64,000 bases of DNA from Polaribacter sp. Hel1_33_78 (GCF_900106075.1 NZ_LT629794.1:1840001-1904000); one strand, 5' to 3'. Positions 43,569-53,530 are shown, counted from the first letter of the stretch. A program made the numbers and translations. The notes: generated from the letters alone by a model not told the origin.

Positions 43569-44575
43569 TAATCTTCAATTACTTTTAAAACAAGTTTACC
43601 TTTTTTATCCCCAGAAAATAATCTATTGTAAGTTTCCTGAAAATTTTCTATTCCTTCATAAATATCTTCTTTAGATTTTAGTTTACCTTCTTTCATCCAC
43701 ATACCCATTTGCTGCGCAGCTTCCCCAAATTTTTCAGTATAATCCATAACTACCATTCCTTGCATTGTAGAACGGGTTACTAATAAAGATAAATAATTAC
43801 TAGGTCCATCAATTTTAGATTTGTTGTTATATTGAGAAATTGCTCCACAAATAACAACTTTTGCGTGCATTCTTAGTTTACTTAAAGCAGCATCCAAAAT
43901 AACCCCACCAACATTATCAAAATATACATCCACTCCTTTTGGACACTTTTTCTTTAATGCTGTATAAATATTTTCAGATTTATAGTCTATAGCTTCATCA
44001 AAACCTAATTCATTAATAAGATAATCACATTTCTCTTTTCCGCCAGCAATGCCGATTACTGTACATCCCTTAATTTTTGCAATTTGTCCTACAATACTTC
44101 CAACAGCACCTGCAGCACCAGAGACTAATACAATATCTCCTTCTTTAATTTTACCAACTTCTGTAATTCCAAAATAAGCGGTCATCCCTGGCATCCCTAA
44201 AGTACCAATATACATTGGCATTGGTGCTAAACGCTCATCCACTTTGTACCAACCATCTCCATTGGTAATTGCATATTGTTGCACACCTCCCCAACTTGTA
44301 ACGCAATCTCCAACTTCAAATTTAGGATTTCCATTATTTTTAATCACTTTTCCTACTGAACCTGCTCTCATTACATCATCTATAGCAACTGGTGGAATAT
44401 ATGATTTTGTGTCATTCATCCAACCCCGCATTGCAGGATCTAAAGAAATATAGTGATGTTGTACTAAAATTTCTCCTTCTTCTAATTCAGGAATTGGATT
44501 TGATTCTAATTGCCATGTATCCGCATTCGGAACCCCAGAAGGACGTTGTTTAAAAATAATTTGTTTATTGTTCAT
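43568..44575 (-). CDS. NADP-dependent medium-chain oxidoreductase (CurA/PTGR type)
   Basis: A 335-residue MDR-family enzyme without zinc ligands. PAMRGWMND is the signature near the substrate site of the CurA/leukotriene B4 dehydrogenase group; SGAAGAVGSIVGQIAKIKGC (AXXGXXG) binds NADP, and FDNVGG follows. It reduces the C=C bond of an alpha,beta-unsaturated ketone or aldehyde. It lies 31 bases behind the 2-oxoacid dehydrogenase gene and is coupled to the CPXCG gene. Confidence 0.92.
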   Translation of the reverse strand: MNNKQIIFKQRPSGVPNADTWQLESNPIPELEEGEILVQHHYISLDPAMRGWMNDTKSYIPPVAIDDVMRAGSVGKVIKNNGNPKFEVGDCVTSWGGVQQYAITNGDGWYKVDERLAPMPMYIGTLGMPGMTAYFGITEVGKIKEGDIVLVSGAAGAVGSIVGQIAKIKGCTVIGIAGGKEKCDYLINELGFDEAIDYKSENIYTALKKKCPKGVDVYFDNVGGVILDAALSKLRMHAKVVICGAISQYNNKSKIDGPSNYLSLLVTRSTMQGMVVMDYTEKFGEAAQQMGMWMKEGKLKSKEDIYEGIENFQETYNRLFSGDKKGKLVLKVIED

Positions 44576-44606
44576 AAATGATTTTTTTTTCGAATGCTAA
44601 ATATAA

Positions 44607-46598
44607 TCAATAATTATGTAAATCTTGAATTGCTTCTAATAAGGTTGATTTCCCTAAATATTGTTGTTCCAAATCTGATTGAAAAGGAATTGGCGTATCT
44701 ATACTCGCCACACGTTTTACTGGTGCGTCTAAAAACTCAAAACAATTTTCATTGATTAAAGCGGAAATATCACTTGCAATTCCGCCAAACATAGAATCTT
44801 CTTGCACTAAAAGTGCTTTTCCTGTTTTTCTAACAGATTGATAAATTGTTTCTACATCCAGAGGTTGCAGGGTTCTTAAATCAATTACATCTGCAGAAAT
44901 ATCCAATAAAGTTTCTAAAGCTTCTAGCACCCAATGAACGGCCGCTCCGTAACTAATAATTGTTATATGATTTCCTTTTTTCAAAACAGCAGCTTTACCA
45001 ATTTCAGTTGTAAAATAACCGTCAGAAACTTCCTGATATATAGACCTATAGAGTTCCTTATGTTCAAAAAACAAAACAGGGTTTGGATCATTAATAGCAG
45101 ACGCTAATAAGCCTTTTGCATCTTGTGGAAATGCAGGATAAATCACTTTTAAGCCTGGTGTTTTTGTAAACCATGCCTCATTTGTCTGACTATGAAATGG
45201 GCCAGCTCCTACTCCTGCTCCACAAGGCATTCTGATTACAACATCTGCATTTTCAGACCACCTATAATGTGATTTTGCCAACAAGTTCACAATGGGATTA
45301 AATCCTGAGGAGGCAAAATCTGCAAATTGCATTTCCATTACTGATTTTATTCCGTTTACCGATAAACCATATGCTGCAGCAACAATGGCTGATTCACAAA
45401 TCGGAGTATTTCTTACCCTTTCTTTACCAAAAGCCTTTACAAAACCATTTGTAATTTTAAATACTCCACCATATTCTGCAACATCTTGTCCCATAATGAC
45501 CAAATCATTATGTTTTTCCATGGACAGTTTTAATCCATCAGAAATAGCATCTACTAAACGAATTTTTGTTTTTTTTGATGATGGTTTTACTTCTTTATAA
45601 TTAAACTCTTTATAAACATCCTTGATTTCAGTTTTTAAATTTGGAATTATTTTTTCTTCATCAAAAGCCATATTAAGATGCTCATTTATTTCATGCACTA
45701 TTTCTTCTTTATAAGCAACTTCAATCTCTTCAGTAAGAATACCTTTGTTTATTAGATACTCTTGATAATTTTCTATAGGATCTTTTGCTGTCCAAAAATC
45801 TAATACATCCTGAGGAACATATTTTGTACCACTTGCTTCTTCATGTCCTCGTATTCTAAAAGTTTTAAACTCTAATAAAACGGGTCTTGGATTTTTACGG
45901 ACACTTTTAGCTAACGCAAGAACTTTTGTATATACTTCAAGAATATTATTACCGTCAATAATATGACTTTCCATGCCATAACCAATTCCCTTATCCGAAA
46001 TATTTTCACAATTAAATTGTTCTTCTATAGGCGTAGATAAACCATAACCGTTATTTTCTACGCAAAATAAAACAGGTAAACTCCAAACTGAAGCTACATT
46101 TAAAGCTTCATGAAAATCACCTTCGCTAGTGCCTCCTTCTCCGGTAAAAACAGCACAAACCTTATTATTATTCTTCAGCTTATTAGCTAGAGCAATTCCA
46201 TCTGCCACCCCTAATTGCGGACCTAAATGCGAAATCATTCCTATGATATTATATTCTTGGGTCCCAAAATGAAAACTTCTATCTCTACCCTTTGTAAAAC
46301 CATTCATTTTACCTTGCCACTGAGAAAACAATCTATGTAATGGAATTTTTCTAGTTGTAAAAACTCCTAAATTTCTATGCATTGGTAAAATATATTCGTC
46401 TTTATCTAGAGCACATGTAACTCCTATAGAAATTGCTTCTTGACCAATACCAGAAAACCATTTAGAAATTTTACCCTGACGTAATAAAATTAGCATTTTC
46501 TCCTCAATCAAACGAGGTTTTAACATGCTTTTGTACAAATTCAATAATACACTCTTATCTAAGTTGTTATTTGAATTATATTCAATTTTTGGGCTCAT
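44607..46598 (-). CDS. Fused 2-oxoacid dehydrogenase E1 alpha/beta subunit
   Basis: A 663-residue thiamine-diphosphate enzyme. The N-terminal half (1-330) is E1-alpha: GEGGTSEGDFHEALN...ENNGYG is the TPP/Mg motif, preceded by RNLGVF and FTKGRDRSFHFG. The C-terminal half (340-663) is E1-beta: IMGQDVAEYGGVFKITNGF, RVRNTPICESAIV, MPCGAGVGAGPFHSQ. In the Bacteroidota this fused form usually acts on branched-chain 2-oxoacids with separate E2 and E3; these are not in the window. First gene of an operon with the oxidoreductase. Confidence 0.92.
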   Translation of the reverse strand: MSPKIEYNSNNNLDKSVLLNLYKSMLKPRLIEEKMLILLRQGKISKWFSGIGQEAISIGVTCALDKDEYILPMHRNLGVFTTRKIPLHRLFSQWQGKMNGFTKGRDRSFHFGTQEYNIIGMISHLGPQLGVADGIALANKLKNNNKVCAVFTGEGGTSEGDFHEALNVASVWSLPVLFCVENNGYGLSTPIEEQFNCENISDKGIGYGMESHIIDGNNILEVYTKVLALAKSVRKNPRPVLLEFKTFRIRGHEEASGTKYVPQDVLDFWTAKDPIENYQEYLINKGILTEEIEVAYKEEIVHEINEHLNMAFDEEKIIPNLKTEIKDVYKEFNYKEVKPSSKKTKIRLVDAISDGLKLSMEKHNDLVIMGQDVAEYGGVFKITNGFVKAFGKERVRNTPICESAIVAAAYGLSVNGIKSVMEMQFADFASSGFNPIVNLLAKSHYRWSENADVVIRMPCGAGVGAGPFHSQTNEAWFTKTPGLKVIYPAFPQDAKGLLASAINDPNPVLFFEHKELYRSIYQEVSDGYFTTEIGKAAVLKKGNHITIISYGAAVHWVLEALETLLDISADVIDLRTLQPLDVETIYQSVRKTGKALLVQEDSMFGGIASDISALINENCFEFLDAPVKRVASIDTPIPFQSDLEQQYLGKSTLLEAIQDLHNY

Positions 46599-46654
46599 AA
46601 ATTATAAATTACATAATTTAACAAACATACAGATAAAGATGTTTATTCCATAAA

Positions 46655-46682
46655 AAAATCCTCATCAATTGATGAGGATTTT
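46655..46682. terminator. Perfect 28-base palindromic terminator
   Basis: AAAATCCTCATCAA abuts its exact inverse; on the minus strand it is followed by TTTTTTT. It ends the upstream Lrp gene before the E1 gene. Confidence 0.9.
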
Positions 46683-46710
46683 AAATATTCAAAATATCTT
46701 ATTTTTAAAA

Positions 46711-47190
46711 TTACAATTCTTTAAAAATTGCGTGCATCATTCTTTTCTTATCATTAATACTTTCCTCAAGAGCTATCATCGTTTCCGTTCTATTTACTCC
46801 CGGAATTTCATCTATTTCATAAATGATGTCTTTCGCGTCATTCGTTCCTTTTGCTCTCACCTTACAAAAAATATTATACTTACCCGCTGTTACGTAAGCT
46901 ACTGTTACATTTGGTATTTTCCTTAAGTTTTCAATCACATTTTGCGTCATAGAAGTTTTTTCTAAAAACACTCCAACATGCGCTATGAAAGAATAACCCA
47001 TTTTTTCATAGTTTAAGGTTAAAGTAGAACCTTGAATAATACCTTCATCTTCCATTTTTTTTACACGCACATGAATTGTTCCTGCAGAAACTAATAATTG
47101 TTTTGCAATATCCGTAAATGGTGTTCTGGCATTCTCTATTAAGATATCTAATATTTGATGATCTATTTCGTCTAAGATGAACTTTTTCAT
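46711..47190 (-). CDS. Lrp/AsnC family transcriptional regulator
   Basis: A 159-residue regulator: N-terminal HTH (DEIDHQILDILIENARTPFT, DIAKQLLVSAGTIHVRVKKM) and a RAM domain (FIAHVGVFLEK; TAGKYNIFCKVRAKG). Transcribed alone with a strong terminator. It lies just upstream of the 2-oxoacid dehydrogenase operon on the same strand, which makes a role in branched-chain amino-acid metabolism plausible but unproven. Confidence 0.92.
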   Translation of the reverse strand: MKKFILDEIDHQILDILIENARTPFTDIAKQLLVSAGTIHVRVKKMEDEGIIQGSTLTLNYEKMGYSFIAHVGVFLEKTSMTQNVIENLRKIPNVTVAYVTAGKYNIFCKVRAKGTNDAKDIIYEIDEIPGVNRTETMIALEESINDKKRMMHAIFKEL

Positions 47191-47267
47191 TTTTTTATAT
47201 ATAATTCAATTTATAAGGCAAATTTATGAATTTAATTTAATTTAAAACAATAAAAAGTGAGAAAAGT

Positions 47268-48326
47268 TTAATGTTTTTTGCTTTCGAAAACGATTTCGTT
47301 ATGTCCAAATTTCAATTTTAGGTCTTTTTCATCAACTTTATTCAATTTTGAAACTAATTGATCATTCATAATTTCATCTAAATATTGATAAGCTACATCT
47401 TCTTTTGAAATGGAATATCTATGGATAACATCATAGAAAATTTTAGTATTATTTGGAATTGTAAAATAGGATTCATAATCGTTAAAATTATCGGAAGTTG
47501 CAATGTGATACAATCCTTGTATAATTGCATAAAAAGTATGCTCGCGCGCAATTTCTCTTTGATAGTCATCAGGAAAATGACCCGATTCAATTAAAATTGT
47601 ATTATATCCTAGTTTTTGAAAGTTATCTCCTGTCGCAGTTGGGTAAAATTCATCTGTATATCTACCAACAAAATCAGGTATAAGTTTTTGCAACAATCTG
47701 TTCATAGCAACAATAACATCCATGGTTTGAATTCGACCTTTTGTTAAGGCTCTAGTTTCCTCTTCTGAAGGAGCCAAAAAGGAAATAGTTGCTGGGTTTT
47801 TAGTTCCTTCTACGCCAAAAATAGTTCTTTGATCATGTAAATTAAAACAAAACTGTGGATTGAATTCCTCTAAAGTATCTCTTAACAGATTACTTTCTTT
47901 TGCAACTCTATTTACTGCATCTCTATTTAAATCTACATTATTTGCATTAACTCTTGTATACGCTTGAGAGCCATCAGGATTTAACATGGGTATAAAAACT
48001 AAAGTACATTCTTTTAAAATAATTTTAAATTCATTCTCAGAACAAGTAGAAAAGCAATTGAATATATCAAACAATGCTTTTGTACCTGTACTTTCATTTC
48101 CATGCATTTGAGACCATAATAAAATTTTCTTTTTTCCCTTACCTATTTTTAATTTATAAATTGGTCTTTCCTGTTCAGAAAATCCTAAATGTTTAATTTC
48201 AAAAGCTTCTTGATATTTTAAAAATAGGTTTTCAATATTTTTAAGAGTAATCCACTTGCCAAAAAGAGATGATTCTTTTTGAGCTTTAAAAATATTCTTT
48301 AATAACTCTGGTGATAAAATTTGCAC
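47268..48326 (-). CDS. M14-family zinc carboxypeptidase
   Basis: A 352-residue metallopeptidase. First zinc pair in MHGNEST (His and Glu), the substrate-binding block NPDGSQAYTRVNANNVDLNRDA, the third zinc ligand in NLHDQR, and the catalytic Glu in LIESGHFP. No signal peptide, so it is probably cytoplasmic; the core ends near residue 280. It faces away from the XRE gene, and its upstream region contains TTACATTTG elements on its own strand that could be its promoter. Confidence 0.88.
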   Translation of the reverse strand: MQILSPELLKNIFKAQKESSLFGKWITLKNIENLFLKYQEAFEIKHLGFSEQERPIYKLKIGKGKKKILLWSQMHGNESTGTKALFDIFNCFSTCSENEFKIILKECTLVFIPMLNPDGSQAYTRVNANNVDLNRDAVNRVAKESNLLRDTLEEFNPQFCFNLHDQRTIFGVEGTKNPATISFLAPSEEETRALTKGRIQTMDVIVAMNRLLQKLIPDFVGRYTDEFYPTATGDNFQKLGYNTILIESGHFPDDYQREIAREHTFYAIIQGLYHIATSDNFNDYESYFTIPNNTKIFYDVIHRYSISKEDVAYQYLDEIMNDQLVSKLNKVDEKDLKLKFGHNEIVFESKKH

Positions 48327-48386
48327 TTGATATTCTATTTAGAAAAACAAATTTACATTTTTGAAAATAAGCAACCTATATAAATG

Positions 48387-48654
48387 TTACAAATGTAAAA
48401 CAAAGTATTGTTACAAATGTAAATCGAATTTTCACAAACTATAGTTACTTTTGTAAACCAAAAATCTTTTTACCTAACGTTCTTAAATTATAAAATATGA
48501 GATGTTTTTATAATTGATTATAATTTTAATTAAAATACTTTATATAAACATTTTACACATAAAATATAAAGTATTAGTTTAATGTAAAATAAATTCATAT
48601 TAACATTTAAAACATTCTATTTTGTTGTTTCATAAGTTTGATTTACATTTGTAA
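48387..48654. promoter_or_regulatory. Four TTAC-N4-GTAA palindromes between M14 and XRE genes
   Basis: Sites at 48387-48398 and 48411-48422 (both TTACAAATGTAA), 48445-48456 (TTACTTTTGTAA) and 48643-48654 (TTACATTTGTAA). The first two contain TACATTTG on the minus strand, the last two TACTTTTG and TACATTTG on the plus strand, all matching the TAnnTTTG -7 consensus. So each palindrome can be both a promoter core and a repressor site; the last is 18 bases before the XRE start codon. The nearby XRE protein is the natural candidate to bind. Confidence 0.65.
48534..48575. repeat. 12-bp inverted repeat in the XRE upstream region
   Basis: AATACTTTATAT and ATATAAAGTATT are perfect inverse arms around 18 bases that themselves hold TTTTA/TAAAA. 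It can form a hairpin or act as a dimer site. Confidence 0.6.
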
Positions 48655-48671
48655 TACAACAAGTATTTACA

Positions 48672-49022
48672 ATGATAAACAGCTTAGACTTTACAAGTAG
48701 AATAAAAAAAGTAATGGATTTTCATCAATTATCTGCTTCTTTATTCGCAGATAAAATTGGTGTTCAGCGTTCAAGTATATCGCATATTTTGTCTGGAAGA
48801 AACAAACCAAGTTTAGATTTTATTTTAAAAATAACTTCAGAATTTAAGGATGTAGACATACATTGGCTGCTGCATGGAGATGGTTCTTTTCCTAAAAAAG
48901 CAGAACTTACAAACCCCGCTTCTACTCCAACGGTATTCGCTACCAGCTCTAATGATAAGAAAAAGATTCAAAGAATTGTTGTTTTTTATAATGATGGCAC
49001 TTTTGAAGAGTATAGAAAGTAG
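48672..49022 (+). CDS. XRE-family helix-turn-helix regulator
   Basis: A 116-residue protein. The HTH_3 domain covers about 9-66 (FTSRIKKVMDFHQLSASLFA, DKIGVQRSSISHILSGRNKP), with WLLHGDGSFP after it, a polar linker, and a C-terminal strand motif IQRIVVFYNDGTFEEY. It precedes a HipA-like kinase gene by 82 bases on the same strand and is itself preceded by a cluster of palindromes, so it may control this group and itself. Confidence 0.9.
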   Translation: MINSLDFTSRIKKVMDFHQLSASLFADKIGVQRSSISHILSGRNKPSLDFILKITSEFKDVDIHWLLHGDGSFPKKAELTNPASTPTVFATSSNDKKKIQRIVVFYNDGTFEEYRK

Positions 49023-49103
49023 TTGAAAATTGAAGAAAATTAATCACAAAATGAAGCTTCCTTTTTTGTTTTGAATTTGTCTAAATATTATATTTTAGCA
49101 ATA

Positions 49104-49883
49104 ATGAATACAATTGAAATTAGAACTGTAAATGTTGTTCAATATATTTCTCCTTTGCGAGAAGGTGGCTCTTTACCTGCTATTGTAAAAGCTGATGATG
49201 GTTTTTTATATGTGCTAAAATTCAGAGGAGCTGGACAAGGGAAAAAAGCCTTAATAGCAGAATTTATAGGTGGCGAACTTGCAAGAGCTATTGGTTTAAA
49301 AGTTCCTGAATTAGTTTTTATGAACTTAGATGATTCTTTTAGTAAAACAGAACCTGATGAGGAAATTCAAGATTTATTAAAATTTAGCGTAGGCTTAAAC
49401 CTTGGATTGCATTTTTTATCAAGTGCTATTACGTACGATCCTTTGGTATCTAAAGTAGATTCATTAACTGCTTCTAAAGTGGTACTTTTAGACAGTTTAC
49501 TTAGTAATATAGACAGAACAGCTAAAAATACAAATTTACTCAAATGGAATAAGGAATTGTGGATTATTGATCATGGAGCAAGTTTATACTTTCATCATAA
49601 TTGGCAAACTTGGGAAAATCATCTCAAAAAGACTTTTCCTATGATAAAAGATCATGTACTCTTAACTAAAGCAACTTTATTATCAGAAGCTTCAGCAAAA
49701 ATTAAACAAAGCATAAATATTGACACAATCACTGAAATTATATCTAAAATACCTGAAGATTGGTTACTAAGTGAAGGAGATTTTTTAAATTCTGACGAAA
49801 TGAGAGCTGCCTATGTAGCCTTTTTAAATGCAAAAATTTTAATGATTGATGTACTAGTAAAAGAGGCTGAAGATGCAAGATAA
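49104..49883 (+). CDS. HipA-like kinase domain protein (HipA_2 type)
   Basis: A 259-residue protein. ATP-binding Lys39 in YVLKF, GAGQGKKALIAEFIGGELAR, the catalytic-loop pattern DSLLSNIDRTAKNTN (130-144; compare D-x4-N-x-D-R in HipA) and a DFG-like IIDHG at 154-158. It lacks the HipA N-subdomain 1 and is much shorter than HipA (about 440). In many genomes it is paired with DUF3037, as here (11-base overlap). Substrate unknown. ATG at 49104 is used; the frame extends upstream to a TTG at 49071 but with no family match. Confidence 0.85.
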   Translation: MNTIEIRTVNVVQYISPLREGGSLPAIVKADDGFLYVLKFRGAGQGKKALIAEFIGGELARAIGLKVPELVFMNLDDSFSKTEPDEEIQDLLKFSVGLNLGLHFLSSAITYDPLVSKVDSLTASKVVLLDSLLSNIDRTAKNTNLLKWNKELWIIDHGASLYFHHNWQTWENHLKKTFPMIKDHVLLTKATLLSEASAKIKQSINIDTITEIISKIPEDWLLSEGDFLNSDEMRAAYVAFLNAKILMIDVLVKEAEDAR

Positions 49884-50256
49884 ATACACATTTGAATATG
49901 CAATTATTAGAATTGTACCAAAAGTGGAACGCGAAGAATTCTTTAATGTTGGCGTTATCCTTTTTTCAAAAAGAAAAAATTTTTTAGGTATTAAATATGA
50001 AATCAATAAAGATAAATTGAAAGCTTTTTCACCTGAAATAGAATTGGATTTATTAAATGGTTATTTAAATGCTTGGAAATTAATTTGCGACGGAAAATCT
50101 TCTGGAGGTAAAATTGGTGAACTAGAAATTTCTGATAGATTTAGATGGTTAGCTTCTTGCAGAAGCACAATAATACAAAGCTCTAAAACTCACCCCGGAC
50201 TTTGCAATGACCCTAAAAAAGAGTTACAAGATATTTTCGAAAAGTATGTACTCTAA
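49873..50256 (+). CDS. DUF3037 family protein
   Basis: A 127-residue cytoplasmic protein. The family start FEYAIIRIVPKVEREEFFNV and GVILFSKRKNFLGIKYE are both clear, as is RFRWLASCRSTIIQSS. No enzymatic motif is known. The gene overlaps the HipA-like kinase by 11 bases, which implies translational coupling and a functional pair. Confidence 0.88.
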   Translation: MQDKYTFEYAIIRIVPKVEREEFFNVGVILFSKRKNFLGIKYEINKDKLKAFSPEIELDLLNGYLNAWKLICDGKSSGGKIGELEISDRFRWLASCRSTIIQSSKTHPGLCNDPKKELQDIFEKYVL

Positions 50257-50343
50257 TAAATCTACTTGTTTCTGAAAAAAGTTCTTGTCTTTTTTTTTAT
50301 TTCAAAAAAAACAACCTTAATATTGACTGATTTAACAATAAAA

Positions 50344-52782
50344 CTAGAGTAACTTCGTCATTGCCATTTTAATAATTTCTATATTTTTTTCTCTATTTAA
50401 TTTGTTAGCTTTCTTTTGCTCTTGTATCATTGTCCTCATTAAATTAATAACAACTTTATCAAAATTAAAACTTTTATATTGATTTCCTTTTAAAATCATA
50501 TCATCGACCACATTCTGTATCGCTAGCGTATTATTGCTTTCTGAAATTTGTTTAAATGCTTTCTGGAACAATACTTTAGTCGCATCATCTCCAGATAAAA
50601 ACATCCCAGAAACCACACTTTTTGCAATAAAAGGGAGTTCAGAATCATCTTTTTCTTCAATGAAAATTCTTGTTAAAGGTGTTGCTAAAATTTTTCTAAT
50701 TTCATCTGGAAATTCTTTTGATTTTGCGATTGCAATTTGTTTGTCAATGTAATACATAGAAACTAAGGCTTTACCCAACACAGAATACGATTTACTCTGT
50801 AATCCTTTTTCAAAAATAGATTTTAATTCAGGATCTGTTAATTTACCTAAAGTATTAATTGCCTCTGCTTGAACTAACGTTTTTACATCAGTATTCGCAA
50901 TCTCCATAATTTTTTTAATGGCATTTTTTTTAGAAAACTTATTAATTAAATCTATCTTTTGTAGAGCTAAAATTCTAATTTCATAAGCTTCATCATCTAA
51001 AGCACCGACAACCGCACTAAAAGCAATTTTATCGTCTTGTTTCTTTGCTACCTCCAAAAAAGCCTCTCTTCTATGTCCATAATTATCCGCATTTTTAAGC
51101 TGGAAAATATAATCACTTAAAACTTTATTTTCATTGATAACACAAAGTAAAGCTCCATCTGCATTCACCTGAATTAAATTAGGCTGTTTTCTGTATGGAA
51201 AGGTAAAAGAAGCATCATTACCATCCACAAAAACATGATGTCTCGTTCTTTTTGACGCTTCAAAAACATCAATTGCAAAAGGGAATTTAAACTTTTCTGT
51301 TTGTAACTGAATCACATTTACAGTCACTGTTTTTCTTAAGGTATTATAATCATATGAAATTTCAATATTTGGATGACCACCTCCAAAATACCATTGATTA
51401 AAGAACCAGTTCAAATCTTTCCCTGTGAGTTTTTCAAAAATTAACCGCAGCTGATGCACTTCTGCTGTTTGATATTTATAGGTAGTCAAATACTCCTTTA
51501 AGCCTAAGAAAAAAGCTTCATCGCCTAAATACGATCGCAACATATGTAAAATTGATCCACCTTTATTATAGCTAACCAAATCGAACATATCTTCTTTATC
51601 ATTATAATCAAAACGGACTAAATGCTTGTTTTCACTTTGTCCTTTTAAATAAGCTTGCATATTTTTATAAAAATGCATTTCAGAATTTACTTTTCCGTAT
51701 TTATATTCTCTCCATAAATACTCGCTATAATTCGCAAAAGACTCATTTAATGTTAAATTGCTCCAACTTTCAGAAGTAACTAAATCCCCAAACCAGTGAT
51801 GAAAAAGTTCATGAGCTATCGTGTTTTCTTGCACATTTTCATCAATTAACTGTCCGGGTTTCTGATATGCTCTTTCGCCATGCATAACAGCAGTGGTATT
51901 TTCCATCGCTCCAGAAACATAGTCTCTACCAACAATTTGACTGTATTTATTCCAAGGATATTCAACGCCTAATTTATCGGAAAAGAAACCAATCATTTCT
52001 GGTGTTAAACCAAAAATATCTTTTGCAAAAGGCGCATATTCTTTTTCTACATAATAATTTACTGGAATATTTTTATATGAATCTTGCACAATTTCATATA
52101 CACCAATTCCCATAAAAAATAAATAAGGAGCATGTTTTTTATCAAACTTCCAATAATCTATTCTATTGTTTCCCTTATTAACTTGACTTACCAGTTCGCC
52201 GTTAGAAAGCGTTACATATTTATTTGGAACCGTAATATAAATTTCTTGAGATGTTTTTTGATTCGGAGCATCTAAAGTAGGAAACCAACAGCTACTTGCT
52301 TCAGTTTCACCCTGTGTCCAGATTTGTGTTGGCTTATTTTTATCAGATCCATCTGCATTTATAAAATAAAGTCCTTTTGCCCCTGTAATTGCTGTACTTC
52401 CCTTTTGATATACTTTTTCAGGTTGTGCTGTATATTTTATATAAATAGTAAATTCTTCAGCTCTGTTGAATGTTCTTGGTAAATCAATACTTAATTTTAA
52501 ATTGTCATAAAAATAGTTTAGCTTTTTATCATCCATGGAAACTTCATGAATTAGCATTGCTTTCGCATCTAGAGTTATTTTGTTCTTACTGTAAAAATGT
52601 GGTTTTGCAGTTAACCAAGCTTCACCATTCATAGTTTTATCTTCAAAATTAAAATCTACTTTTAATTTCGTGTGCACTAAATCATGGATTTTTTCTTTTT
52701 CTGGTTTGTAGGATGCATTTTGCGCAATACTAACGAAACCAATCAACATAAAAAAAACCACAACTATTTTCTGATATTTCAT
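50344..52782 (-). CDS. M1-family metallo-aminopeptidase, exported
   Basis: An 812-residue gluzincin. Signal peptide 1-21 (ending SIAQ), N-terminal beta domain, substrate-recognition GAMEN in VSGAMENTTAV, zinc site HELFHHW (HExxH) with the second Glu in NESFANY, then from about 580 a helical HEAT-like C-terminal domain (AFSAVVGALDDEAYEIRILALQ). It removes N-terminal residues from peptides in the periplasm. It is convergent with the DUF3037 gene. Confidence 0.95.
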   Translation of the reverse strand: MKYQKIVVVFFMLIGFVSIAQNASYKPEKEKIHDLVHTKLKVDFNFEDKTMNGEAWLTAKPHFYSKNKITLDAKAMLIHEVSMDDKKLNYFYDNLKLSIDLPRTFNRAEEFTIYIKYTAQPEKVYQKGSTAITGAKGLYFINADGSDKNKPTQIWTQGETEASSCWFPTLDAPNQKTSQEIYITVPNKYVTLSNGELVSQVNKGNNRIDYWKFDKKHAPYLFFMGIGVYEIVQDSYKNIPVNYYVEKEYAPFAKDIFGLTPEMIGFFSDKLGVEYPWNKYSQIVGRDYVSGAMENTTAVMHGERAYQKPGQLIDENVQENTIAHELFHHWFGDLVTSESWSNLTLNESFANYSEYLWREYKYGKVNSEMHFYKNMQAYLKGQSENKHLVRFDYNDKEDMFDLVSYNKGGSILHMLRSYLGDEAFFLGLKEYLTTYKYQTAEVHQLRLIFEKLTGKDLNWFFNQWYFGGGHPNIEISYDYNTLRKTVTVNVIQLQTEKFKFPFAIDVFEASKRTRHHVFVDGNDASFTFPYRKQPNLIQVNADGALLCVINENKVLSDYIFQLKNADNYGHRREAFLEVAKKQDDKIAFSAVVGALDDEAYEIRILALQKIDLINKFSKKNAIKKIMEIANTDVKTLVQAEAINTLGKLTDPELKSIFEKGLQSKSYSVLGKALVSMYYIDKQIAIAKSKEFPDEIRKILATPLTRIFIEEKDDSELPFIAKSVVSGMFLSGDDATKVLFQKAFKQISESNNTLAIQNVVDDMILKGNQYKSFNFDKVVINLMRTMIQEQKKANKLNREKNIEIIKMAMTKLL

Positions 52783-52931
52783 AAAATATATTCTGTCGCC
52801 TCAAAAATAAGAAATATGAAGGAAGAACTTGTTAATGAGCAGTTAAAATGATTAAAAGAAAAAAAAACTTAAAAAAGAAAGTCTATAATTTTTTAAAAAC
52901 TATAGACTTTAAAAATATTTGTAATTAACCT

Positions 52932-53468
52932 TTATTTTCCTGCAAAAATAGTGCTAAAACTTTCTAGATTACTGGCATCCATATTTACACTATTCATCAT
53001 TTCTATTATTTTTACAGGATTCATATTCTCGCCTAATAATCTTGCGACTCCCACTCCAGCTTCTTTACTATAACCAAAAACAATAACCTCATCTAAAGAG
53101 TCTGTATTTCCTGTATAATAAACTTTCATGTTCATTCCTTTTGCTTTTATACTGCCTAAACTCTTATAATCTTCGCTAGTGAAAATGTTTTTTAATGTTC
53201 CTATTTCAACTTCATACGTAGTAGAATTATCATCTGTTTTTCTTAAGAAAGCTACATTAATTTTTTTGATACTTTTCATAGTCTCTTTTATTTCATCAGA
53301 AACATCTGCTTTTACAGATAATATAGAGCTTACAGGCAAATCTCCTGTAAAAAAACCATCCCTGCCGCTGGATTCTACTAAATAACTTTGTAGCGATTTT
53401 TCATTTTTGCAAGCACTAACAAATAATACCAAAAAGACTAAAGAAAATATGGTGGTTAATTTTTTCAT
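52932..53468 (-). CDS. DUF4252 lipoprotein
   Basis: A 178-residue lipoprotein: signal peptide with lipobox FVSAC (Cys20), then the DUF4252 body (VSDEIKETMKSIKKINVAFL, a strand, VIVFGYSKEAGVGVARLLGEN). It is the last gene of an operon with another DUF4252 protein, a membrane anti-sigma-like protein and an ECF sigma factor. Function unknown. Confidence 0.85.
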   Translation of the reverse strand: MKKLTTIFSLVFLVLFVSACKNEKSLQSYLVESSGRDGFFTGDLPVSSILSVKADVSDEIKETMKSIKKINVAFLRKTDDNSTTYEVEIGTLKNIFTSEDYKSLGSIKAKGMNMKVYYTGNTDSLDEVIVFGYSKEAGVGVARLLGENMNPVKIIEMMNSVNMDASNLESFSTIFAGK

Positions 53469-53530
53469 TATATATGTTTTAATTGATAAAAGTCAGATTT
53501 AAAAAACCTGACTTTTAAATATTGATTTTA

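Noticed and set aside
49071..49103. TTG-extended start of the HipA-like gene
   Set aside because: The extra residues do not match the family and an ATG stands at the expected place (49104).
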